The position numbers and the translations under genes were made by a program. From Gemmatimonadota bacterium (GTDB taxonomy: Bacteria; Gemmatimonadota; Gemmatimonadetes; Gemmatimonadales; GWC2-71-9), in assembly GCA_040388535.1 (NCBI GenBank), contig JAZKBR010000004.1, positions 527,699-591,698 of the forward strand: a DNA stretch of 64,000 nucleotides. The letters are read 5' to 3'. This document shows, piece by piece, positions 51,546 through 58,312 of the stretch. The stretch's first letter is position 1; each line of letters begins with the position of its first letter. The notes under the pieces are model-generated. The model searched no databases. It was not told where the DNA came from and worked only from the letters and a program-made list of their open reading frames with translations.

Positions 51546-51971
51546 TCAACGATCCAGTCCGGGAGAGCCCGGTGGCGGCAGCTCGTTCCCGCGGAAACAG
51601 AACCGCTCGACGTTCGAAAGCAATGCCTCGAGCGTGATCGGCTTGGGCATCACTTCGGCGCCGACCGGGGCGCGCGAAGGATCCGAGGTCGACACGAGCA
51701 CCGGCACCGAAGCCAGCGCCGGGTCAGTCTTCATGATGGCATAGACCGCATTCCCGTCGAGAATCGGCAAGACCAGGTCGAGGATCACAAGGCACGGCTT
51801 GACCGGTGCCTCACGCATGTAGATGAGTGCGTCGCGACCATTGCTGACCGTTCGCACGTTGAATCCCTCGTCGACGAAGACGTCGCGCAGGGTCTGCACC
51901 AGGTCGTACTCGTCGTCCACCACGAGGACGGTGCACAGCCCCTCGTGGGCGTGAAGCGAGTGGGTGAGCAT
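51546..51971 (-). CDS. Single-domain response regulator
   Basis: 141 residues: CTVLVVDDEYDLVQTLRDVFVDEGFNV, phospho-Asp in CLVILDLVLPILDGN, and the KPITL loop. No output domain, so it acts through protein contacts or as a phosphate relay. Its ATG shares an A with the MEDS kinase stop (TGATG), making a two-gene kinase-regulator unit. Confidence 0.9.
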   Translation of the reverse strand: MLTHSLHAHEGLCTVLVVDDEYDLVQTLRDVFVDEGFNVRTVSNGRDALIYMREAPVKPCLVILDLVLPILDGNAVYAIMKTDPALASVPVLVSTSDPSRAPVGAEVMPKPITLEALLSNVERFCFRGNELPPPGSPGLDR

Positions 51972-53395
51972 CAGGCGGCCACATCGACAGTCGCATGCCG
52001 AGGCAACTCGACCCGGATCACCGTGCCGCCCGCCTCGCTCGAATGCACCGCAATCTCGCCCCCGTGCGCGAGGACCAGTTGGCGCGTGAGATAGAGCCCG
52101 AGGCCGAGGCCCTGGGTGTGCTCCCCCTTGCGCCCATCGTGCACCGGTTCGAAGAGCGCTGGCAGGATTCCCGGCGGTACCGCGCCGGCGTTGCGCACCG
52201 AGAGCGCCAGCATCTCCGCATCGGAGCCGTCGATATCCACCCGCACCTGGGTCGCGTCCTCACCGTACTGTACTGCGTTGGTGAGCAGGTTCGAGAGCAC
52301 CTGCAACATCCGCCCGGCGTCCATCTCTCCGACCACATTGCCCCGCGGCGCCACCACGATCTTGTGACCGGGGTGGTCGGCCTCGACACCGGCGGCGACC
52401 ACGTGGCAGAGCTGATGCAGGTCGGCCGGTGCGCGCACCAGCCGGAGGCCCGCGCCGACACGTATCCTGGTGAAGTCGAGCAGTTGCTCGATCATCCGTG
52501 CCATCCGCAACGAACTCGAGGTGATCCGCTTGGCAGCGGCAAGCAGCTTCGGGTCGGTGCTGAGGCGGGAGATGTAACTCGCCGTGGTCACGATGGCATT
52601 CAGCGGATTTCGCAGGTCGTGCCCGAGCATTCTCGTGAACATCTCGTTATAGCGTACCGTTTCTTCGGCAACCGCGCCCGCTTCCGTGGCTGCCAGCAGC
52701 GCCTGGCGCAGCTCATCTTCCAGCGACGTATGCCGTGCGACTTCGAGCGACAGCACCGCAGCGCGCTGCTGCAGCAGGGTCAGTTCCCGCAGTTGGCCGT
52801 CTGTGTTTGACTGTCCATCACTCTGCTCCGATGGCACGGTATGGTCATGCGCCTGGCAGACGGCCGCCACCCCGGCCATGCGGTCGTCCGCGTCGAAGTG
52901 CGTGATGTTGTAGGCGCAGAGCAGCGATAGCGACTCGCGCCCGCAGAGCACGCCCCAGAGCGATTCGAGCTCGAGCGCTGCAGCCGGGTTCCCCTCACCC
53001 CACAGCAGATCGACCATCTCATCGAAGACCCGGATTCGCACACCTGGCCGCGAGCGCTGCAACGCAGCAATGCGCGATCCGACCGTCGCCATGAATTTCG
53101 CAGCATCGGGGCTGCCTTCGACCTTGAAGCCCGCGATGGTATCCCGCGCATCGAACTCGGTGTAGAGGCCTGCCGCCTGTGCCCGCTCAAGATCGAAGGC
53201 CCTGCCGGTAAGGTGCCGCCAGAAAGCACCGCGATGGGCGGCCGTCGCAATGACGACCACCATCTCACCGGTGGCGAGCCCCGTCCCGAGGAACTGCGAC
53301 ACCGCGTCCTCGAGCGACTCCTCACTTTCGAAGAACTGCACCATGTGGCAGGAGTCGCTCGACGGCACGGGGTGATCGATCACAAGAACGCTCAC
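51971..53395 (-). CDS. MEDS-domain histidine kinase
   Basis: 474 residues, GTG start directly after the small gene's stop. N-terminal MEDS domain, as in DcmR sensors: HMVQFFESEESLEDAVSQFLGTGLATGEMVVVIATAAHRGAFW..VRIRVFDEMVDLLWGEGNPAAALELESLW. C-terminal HisKA (RMLGHDLRNPLNAIVTTASYI, with the His in GHDLRNP) and HATPase (LSNLLTNAVQYG, GLGLGLYLTRQLVLAHGGEI). MEDS is linked to sensing small metabolites in methylotrophs. Operon: small proteins, this kinase, receiver. Confidence 0.92.
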   Translation of the reverse strand: MSVLVIDHPVPSSDSCHMVQFFESEESLEDAVSQFLGTGLATGEMVVVIATAAHRGAFWRHLTGRAFDLERAQAAGLYTEFDARDTIAGFKVEGSPDAAKFMATVGSRIAALQRSRPGVRIRVFDEMVDLLWGEGNPAAALELESLWGVLCGRESLSLLCAYNITHFDADDRMAGVAAVCQAHDHTVPSEQSDGQSNTDGQLRELTLLQQRAAVLSLEVARHTSLEDELRQALLAATEAGAVAEETVRYNEMFTRMLGHDLRNPLNAIVTTASYISRLSTDPKLLAAAKRITSSSLRMARMIEQLLDFTRIRVGAGLRLVRAPADLHQLCHVVAAGVEADHPGHKIVVAPRGNVVGEMDAGRMLQVLSNLLTNAVQYGEDATQVRVDIDGSDAEMLALSVRNAGAVPPGILPALFEPVHDGRKGEHTQGLGLGLYLTRQLVLAHGGEIAVHSSEAGGTVIRVELPRHATVDVAA

Positions 53396-53647
53396 CTACC
53401 ACGCCCGAGGGTGAGCCAGGTGTTCGCCATCTCGACGCAGAGCCGAGTACCGCCACTGCGGTCCCGGATCGATCCGCCACCGACGGTTGAAGAAGAAATG
53501 CAGCAGCAGGAGCAATACGAAGCTCACGGCAAAGAAGACGTCGACCAGCTGAAGCAACAGCGCCGGGGCGCCGGTGAGTCCGGCGCCATACGCGGGTGGT
53601 GCCAGCAGCAACGACATGATGAGCGCATTGCGGATCGGATAGTTCAT
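53396..53647 (-). CDS. Small membrane protein of the MEDS-kinase operon
   Basis: 83 residues: signal-like helix NALIMSLLLAPPAYGAG and a second helix LLLQLVDVFFAVSFVLLLLLHFFF, then a basic RRWRIDPGPQWRYSALRRD. Its stop is immediately followed by the GTG of the MEDS kinase, and its ATG overlaps the 70-residue gene by 4 bp. Such placement suggests a role with the kinase, for example as a membrane partner. Unknown family. Confidence 0.6.
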   Translation of the reverse strand: MNYPIRNALIMSLLLAPPAYGAGLTGAPALLLQLVDVFFAVSFVLLLLLHFFFNRRWRIDPGPQWRYSALRRDGEHLAHPRAW

Positions 53648-53856
53648 AGCAGCCTCAGCACGTTCTGATCGTTGAGACGGCGAAAGATCCCGATGCGCGA
53701 GAGGCGACGGCTCGCCGGCTCCACTTCGGGATGGCAGGTGAAGCCGTCGCCAGCTTCCGTGAACGCTGCTTCGGGTGCATCGGTTGTGAATCGCATGAAG
53801 TCGCCCATCCCTTCGTTCGGCTTCAGCGGGGGCAGTTCATCGTATCTCGGAGTCAT
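53644..53856 (-). CDS. Small hypothetical protein of the MEDS-kinase operon
   Basis: 70 residues from the ATG at 53856 with AGGAGACCCCC upstream; the longer frame starts in the terminator region. MTPRYDELPPLKPNEGMGDFMRFTTDAPEAAFTEAGDGFTCHPEVEPASRRLSRIGIFRRLNDQNVLRLL is soluble and unlike any family I know. It is the first gene of the four-gene unit leading to the kinase and receiver. Confidence 0.5.
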   Translation of the reverse strand: MTPRYDELPPLKPNEGMGDFMRFTTDAPEAAFTEAGDGFTCHPEVEPASRRLSRIGIFRRLNDQNVLRLL

Positions 53857-53890
53857 GGGGGTCTCCTGTACGGATCGGTTCAGTGAAAAC

Positions 53891-53937
53891 AAAAAAGGCG
53901 CGACCACGATTCCCCCGGAGGAGAGTGATCACGCCTT
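53891..53937 (-). terminator. Intrinsic terminator downstream of the receiver gene at 54048
   Basis: On the minus strand a 13-bp stem (AAGGCGTGATCAC pairing with GTGGTCGCGCCTT, two wobbles) encloses a 17-base loop and is followed by TTTTTT. It sits 110 bp after the 54048-54779 receiver gene and before the MEDS-kinase operon, so it separates the two units. This is the only convincing Rho-independent terminator I see in the window. Confidence 0.75.
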
Positions 53938-54047
53938 CGTCTCGGAACGCCAGAAATCGTTCGCGACAAGGCTACTGCCGATTGGACCTGCAAGGACAAG
54001 CTTACACCGCGACCCGACGGCGTCAAGTGCCGACTGGCAGCCTCGCG

Positions 54048-54779
54048 CTAGACGTGCTGCAGCAACAACTCCAGCTGCTGGCGCAGGTCGCCCAGCTGTT
54101 TCGACTTGAACGATCCCTTGGTTTCCTCGAGCACCGCGACAGTCTCGCGGACCGCTGCCTGGAGCTGGGCCCCCCGCGGGCAATTCATCAGCTGGCAGGG
54201 GTTAGCACCGGCCTGCCGGCCGGTCAGCGCCTGGCCAAGCAGGCCGAGGTCACTCAGTGAACCCATCACGTTACGGAGGGTCAGCGCGAGGAAGGCATCC
54301 ACTGACGGCGTCCCCCGAGCCGGGGTGAGCGACGTGGTTGTGATCTGGCCGAGTTCGTGGCGCCACTGCTCCATCCGCTGCTCGGTTTCGCGCATGGTGC
54401 GGTAGGTGTGGAAGCGGCCGATTGCTGTGGCGGCCTTCTCGAAGAGCGTGGGGAGGTCGACCGGCTTGAGGAGATAGGCGCTCACGGGCAGATCGATCGA
54501 CGCCACGGCGGAGTCGATGGTTGGCAGCCCGGTCAGGATGATCACCGGCAGACCACCAGCCTCGGAAGCGACGTCCCGCACCAGCTTCAACCCTTCGTTG
54601 CCCGGCATCTCAAGATCGCTGATGAGCAGATCGTAGCTCCCCAGTCGAACCGACGCCATCGCGGCGGCCGCGTCGGGCGCCGTGTCCACCGTGTACCCCT
54701 CGCAGCGGAGAAGATCTGCGGTGGCCTCGCGAAAAGTCGCGTCATCATCGGCGATCAGGATCGAGCCTTCGTGTGGCAT
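54048..54779 (-). CDS. Response regulator with C-terminal helical domain of unknown function
   Basis: 243 residues. Receiver: SILIADDDATFREATADLLRCEGYTV, Asp in YDLLISDLEMPGNEG, ILTGL and the KPVDL Lys. The rest (about 130-243) is helical, with a cysteine pair (PCQLMNCPRG) and a C-terminal coiled-coil-like DLRQQLELLLQHV. No DNA-binding motif is visible. It lies 6 bp after the degenerate kinase and is therefore the natural phosphate acceptor of that gene. Confidence 0.8.
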   Translation of the reverse strand: MPHEGSILIADDDATFREATADLLRCEGYTVDTAPDAAAAMASVRLGSYDLLISDLEMPGNEGLKLVRDVASEAGGLPVIILTGLPTIDSAVASIDLPVSAYLLKPVDLPTLFEKAATAIGRFHTYRTMRETEQRMEQWRHELGQITTTSLTPARGTPSVDAFLALTLRNVMGSLSDLGLLGQALTGRQAGANPCQLMNCPRGAQLQAAVRETVAVLEETKGSFKSKQLGDLRQQLELLLQHV

Positions 54780-54785
54780 CCCTGG

Positions 54786-55472
54786 TTACTCCACGGGTGC
54801 GAGAGCGGGCAACAGCATCTGGATAGATCCAGCGAGACCGTCGGGTGGGGCCACGTGCAGCTCACCACCGAGAGCCCGCACCAATTGTAGAGAGAGTGTC
54901 AAGGCGAGGCCGGGCGGCGCCGAGCGGGGCAATTTCTCGGCGCTGGGCCCGGAGGCGCTCCACGACACGGAGAGGGCAATCATGCCGCCATCCGCTCGTC
55001 CCGCGATCCGTACTTCGTCCGAGGTCGAGCACTCTTCAATGGCATGTTGCAGCACGTGCCGGATCGCAGACTGCCCCACCTCGGACACCGCCGGATGGGG
55101 CTCCGAGAGTCCAGGACCATGGGGAGAGATCGTCACGCCTCGCCCCTCGGCGAGGGCCTTCAGCACCGTTACGGCAGAGCCGATCGCCCATCCCAGCGGC
55201 ATCGCCCCGGCGTGGGCCTCGTTGAAGTCGTAGCATTGCTGAAGCCGGTGGGTAAAGCCGCTCGCCTTCGCAATTTCACGTTCAATTGCCCCAACGTAGC
55301 GATGGTGCGGGTGATCGGATGGGATCAGGCGTTGCAGTAGCGCGAAGGAGGTGTGGATCCCCCCGAGCGAGTTGTTGAGCTCATGGGCGACCCAGCCGGT
55401 GAGCTGACTCATCCGCCGGAGAGTGGCCCGCGCCTCGCCCAGTTTTTGTTCCGATGTGTCATCCTGCGCCAT
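54786..55472 (-). CDS. Degenerate histidine kinase, ChpT-like phosphotransferase candidate
   Basis: 228 residues from the ATG at 55472. A HisKA-like helix carries H30 (GWVAHELNN) but the ATP-binding half is eroded: the N box reads IRHVLQHAIEE (Asn to H143), the D-x-G-x-G G1 box is missing (LSVSWSASG), while the G2-like PPGLALTLSLQLVRALGGEL remains. This combination matches histidine phosphotransferases of the ChpT type (kinase-derived dimer with degenerate Bergerat fold). The next gene is a receiver. A GATTCGAATC-type palindrome is upstream. Confidence 0.7.
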   Translation of the reverse strand: MAQDDTSEQKLGEARATLRRMSQLTGWVAHELNNSLGGIHTSFALLQRLIPSDHPHHRYVGAIEREIAKASGFTHRLQQCYDFNEAHAGAMPLGWAIGSAVTVLKALAEGRGVTISPHGPGLSEPHPAVSEVGQSAIRHVLQHAIEECSTSDEVRIAGRADGGMIALSVSWSASGPSAEKLPRSAPPGLALTLSLQLVRALGGELHVAPPDGLAGSIQMLLPALAPVE

Positions 55473-55527
55473 CGACTCGTCCTTTTGATCTGGGCACCGG
55501 AAAGGTATCTCCGAATACCCCCTTGCG

Positions 55528-55539
55528 CGATTCGAATCG
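55528..55539. promoter_or_regulatory. Palindrome CGATTCGAATCG upstream of the degenerate kinase gene
   Basis: A perfect 12-base inverted repeat in the 240 bp divergent region between the degenerate kinase and the FMN split-barrel gene, 56 bp before the kinase start. It may be an operator; no consensus promoter is clear around it. Low specificity. Confidence 0.25.
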
Positions 55540-55713
55540 GCATCGCATAGTAGGTGAGCTTCAAAAAATGACGGGAAGGATCGCTTCCTGTCCGTTCGAT
55601 CGCTCGGGACCTGGGTCCCGGAAGATGCGGGCGCGACCACTGGACTTCACCGTCCGCTGGCGTGCCCGTTTTTGCGTTGTACACACAATACCCTTCCCCC
55701 CTCGGGGCTCGAC

Positions 55714-56349
55714 ATGGAACAGGCACTCGATTTGGCTCGGCTCGATGTACTCCCGCTCCCCACCGGCGCTCGCGAGGGCCGCTCGGCAATGCGGCAGCCA
55801 GAGGCGGCCCCGCCGACCGCCGCTCGCCGCCGCTCCCCCAACCTCCGTCTGCTCGACGACGGTGACGACGGGGTACAGCGCAAGGCAGGGGCATGGGCCG
55901 CGATGGTCGAACTCGGTCGCTGGGCCGCGCACACCTTCCGGGTCGCGATGTGGACGGCGCCGACCGCCGGCGATTGCCTCCATGCCGATCCGGCCACCCT
56001 GCGCGGGCTCATTCGCAAGAGCCGCGTCGCGCTGCTGACGACCAGGGACCGCGGTGGCAAGCTGCATACCCGCCCAATGGCTCCCACGCGGCGGCTCTTC
56101 GATGGCGAGATCTGGTTTGCCACCCCCGATGCGGACCCGCTCCTCGACCATGTTCGCGCCCGTGCCCCGGTCCAGGTGACCTATCTCGATCGTGAGACGA
56201 ACCGTTCGCTGGTGCTCAACGGTGTGGCGCGCGTCTGCCAACGGGCGACCCACGGCGCCGGCTTCTCCGCAATGATGCCGCGTCGCCAGACCGCTGCACC
56301 GATCACCTTCATCCGGGTCGATGTTCTGAGCGCCGACGTATGGGAGTGA
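55714..56349 (+). CDS. Pyridoxamine 5'-phosphate oxidase-like protein (general stress protein 26 type)
   Basis: 211 residues from the ATG at 55714. An N-terminal region rich in Ala/Arg/Pro (about 1-80) precedes the FMN split-barrel: TLRGLIRKSRVALLTTRDRGGKLHTRPMAPTRRLFDGEIWFATPDAD and VQVTYLDRETNRSLVLNGVARV. Members bind FMN, F420 or heme; which is unclear. Its end overlaps the second split-barrel gene by 10 bp, so the two may act together. Confidence 0.75.
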   Translation: MEQALDLARLDVLPLPTGAREGRSAMRQPEAAPPTAARRRSPNLRLLDDGDDGVQRKAGAWAAMVELGRWAAHTFRVAMWTAPTAGDCLHADPATLRGLIRKSRVALLTTRDRGGKLHTRPMAPTRRLFDGEIWFATPDADPLLDHVRARAPVQVTYLDRETNRSLVLNGVARVCQRATHGAGFSAMMPRRQTAAPITFIRVDVLSADVWE

Positions 56350-56768
56350 CCCTGACCCCCTGGGCCAACCCCGAGGCCGACTCGCGTGCCCTGCTGGGCC
56401 ACCTGGCAGGCATCGTGCGCACGATCCCGGCGGCACTCATCACCACGGTCGACTCGACCGGCGTCATTCATACGCGACTGCTGCCGAATACCAACACCGA
56501 CTGCGAACGGGAGCTGTACTTCCTCGCACCGGGTGACATGCCGATCGTGCGCGAGATCCGCCGGCAGCCAGACGTGCTGGTGACCTTCAGCGCGCCCGGC
56601 TCCGATCGCTTCATCGTGGTCAACGGGACGGCCCGCGTCGAACACGATACGGAACTCGCGGAGCGACTCTGGCATCCCGCCATCGCCTCCTGGTTCCCCA
56701 CCGGTGAAGGCGAGGCCGCGCTCGCCGTCCTGAAAGTCGCCGTCGCTGGCGTAGAAGTGTGGGATTGA
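56340..56768 (+). CDS. Second FMN split-barrel (PNPOx-like) protein
   Basis: 142 residues. TIPAALITTVDSTGVIHTRLLPNTNTDCERELYFLAPGDMPIVREIRRQPDVLVTFSAPGSDRFIVVNGTARVEHD has the split-barrel pattern. It overlaps the preceding gene by 10 bp in another frame and ends 2 bp before the next gene. Paired split-barrel genes may form a heterodimer; that is a guess from proximity. Confidence 0.7.
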   Translation: MGVTLTPWANPEADSRALLGHLAGIVRTIPAALITTVDSTGVIHTRLLPNTNTDCERELYFLAPGDMPIVREIRRQPDVLVTFSAPGSDRFIVVNGTARVEHDTELAERLWHPAIASWFPTGEGEAALAVLKVAVAGVEVWD

Positions 56769-56769
56769 G

Positions 56770-57027
56770 ATGACATCCCTCCGCATCGCATTCCCGGTGC
56801 TTCCGCGTCGCCATCATCGCCGGCGTCCCCACCTCCGTCTGCCGAGCCCGCGCTGGATTGCCCTCGCCGCCTTGGGAGCGATGCTGGGCGCCATTGGCGG
56901 CACTTCGCTGTTCGAGATGATCGCGATGATGCTGCTCCGTGTGCTCTTCATTGCCTTTTCGACCGCGTTCCTCATCATCTTCTTTGTCGTCGGCATGGCC
57001 TGGGCGCGGAAGGCTTCCAGCGCCTAG
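56770..57027 (+). CDS. Small membrane protein with histidine/arginine-rich head
   Basis: 85 residues. A basic cytoplasmic head (PRRHHRRRPHLRLPSPRW) precedes two hydrophobic stretches (ALAALGAMLGAIGGTS and IAMMLLRVLFIAFSTAFLIIFFVVGM). No family recognised. It follows the split-barrel pair by 2 bp, so it belongs to the same transcript. Its stop shares CTAG with the convergent CPBP gene. Confidence 0.55.
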   Translation: MTSLRIAFPVLPRRHHRRRPHLRLPSPRWIALAALGAMLGAIGGTSLFEMIAMMLLRVLFIAFSTAFLIIFFVVGMAWARKASSA

Positions 57028-57713
57028 GTGTGCGGCATCATGAAAGTCGCGCCGAGCATCGCGAGCACGTCGCTGAACGCGTGCGCTGAAATCACCTCCA
57101 ACGCTGATCGCCGCCGCAAGTAGACCAGACAGAAGACCAGCCCCGAGATTCCGGTCGATATCACGGCCGCCGTTCCCTGATACATGTGTCCCAGCCCGAA
57201 CATCGCAGAGCTCAGCACCGCACCCAGAATCAGCCCGCGTCGGCCGAGCCACTGCTCGAAGCGCGTGAGTATGAAAATGCGCTCCAGCTCTTCCACCACG
57301 CCGCCCCCGAAGATGCCGATCGGCAGCCATGCGAAGAGATTGCGCGGGTCGGCGAAATACACGTTGATGGATGGGCCGGTGGTCGGCGCCGACGGAATGA
57401 TCGCGCGCATCGCCGAGTCGAGGGCCACGTTGAGCGCGAGAAACATCACGACGCCGATGCCGATGCCCCGCGCAACCTGCCCCGCCCAGCCGTCCCATCG
57501 CACACCCAGGTCACGAGCACCCTGCCCCTGCAATCGCATCAAACCGATCAGCAGGACGGAGACCACGAGCTTCGCCGCGACGATCGAGCGAACGACTTCG
57601 GCGAAAGTGTCGGGGACAATTGCAGCGGCTTGCTGATTGGCGATCTGGTAGATCCAGCCTGCCAGGATCACCGTGAGCGAGATTCCGAGCGCGGTGCGTT
57701 TCGACAGCGCCAC
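57024..57713 (-). CDS. CPBP family intramembrane protease-like protein with altered motif
   Basis: 229 residues, about seven transmembrane segments. The CPBP/Rce1 (ABI) motifs are present in part: VVEELERIF at the position of EExxxR, which reads V-E-x-x-x-R, so the first Glu appears to be Val; MFGLGHMY (FxxxH) and SAHAFSDVL (HxxxD) follow. With the first Glu missing the enzyme might be inactive or have shifted chemistry. Functions of the family range from prenyl-protein processing to bacteriocin immunity. Confidence 0.75.
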   Translation of the reverse strand: MALSKRTALGISLTVILAGWIYQIANQQAAAIVPDTFAEVVRSIVAAKLVVSVLLIGLMRLQGQGARDLGVRWDGWAGQVARGIGIGVVMFLALNVALDSAMRAIIPSAPTTGPSINVYFADPRNLFAWLPIGIFGGGVVEELERIFILTRFEQWLGRRGLILGAVLSSAMFGLGHMYQGTAAVISTGISGLVFCLVYLRRRSALEVISAHAFSDVLAMLGATFMMPHT

Positions 57714-57818
57714 AAGCCACTCCGTACGTTACCAGCTCCACCGCAAGAATATTCTACGTCACTTGTTGCGTTGACGCGGTGTGCCGGTGGTACGTGCGTG
57801 CGCACGGGAAGTTACAGG

Positions 57819-58235
57819 CTACTCCGCATGCTCCCCGAGTCCCTGGCTGATGCGAAAGACGTGGCCATCGGGATGGCGCACGTGCATCTCGCGCACGTCC
57901 CAGGGCATGTCGGTTGGCGGCCAGGTCACGTCGAGCCCCTGCTCGAGGCAGCGCGCGTGCACGGCGTCGGCGCTGTCGACCCAGACCGACATCCAGACGC
58001 CCTTGTCGCCGCTCTCATCGCCTGTGGGGCCGAAGGTCGCCGAATGTGGCCCGCGACCGCGACCGCCCTGGCCATCCTGACAGAGAAAGATCTCGCACTT
58101 GCCGGAACAGACACCGCCGAACGTTGCCGGCTCGCCCCATTCCCACCCTTTGCTCCAGCCGAGCTTCTCGAACCAGGCAAAGCTCTCCTGGATGTTCGAT
58201 ACGTTGAGGATCGGTGTCAGGGCGTGGGCGAGCAT
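57819..58235 (-). CDS. VOC family (glyoxalase-like) protein
   Basis: 138 residues from the ATG at 58235 with GGAGG nine bases upstream. VOC halves: HALTPILNVSNIQESFAWFEKLGWSKGWEWG..GGVCSGKCEIFLCQDG and VWMSVWVDSADAVHARCLEQGLDVTWPPTDMPWDVREMHVRHPDGHVFRIS. This is the bleomycin-resistance-like subtype. The conserved Asp-Gly-His loop is intact. It precedes the CPBP gene by about 100 bp on the same strand and is 77 bp downstream of the ADOP permease stop. Confidence 0.86.
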   Translation of the reverse strand: MLAHALTPILNVSNIQESFAWFEKLGWSKGWEWGEPATFGGVCSGKCEIFLCQDGQGGRGRGPHSATFGPTGDESGDKGVWMSVWVDSADAVHARCLEQGLDVTWPPTDMPWDVREMHVRHPDGHVFRISQGLGEHAE

Positions 58236-58312
58236 CTCGGCAACCTCCGGAGCAGAATTGACAGACCCTCCGGCAAAGTGACCTCCGGTTCGCCCGCGAG
58301 GCAAGCGCGTGG

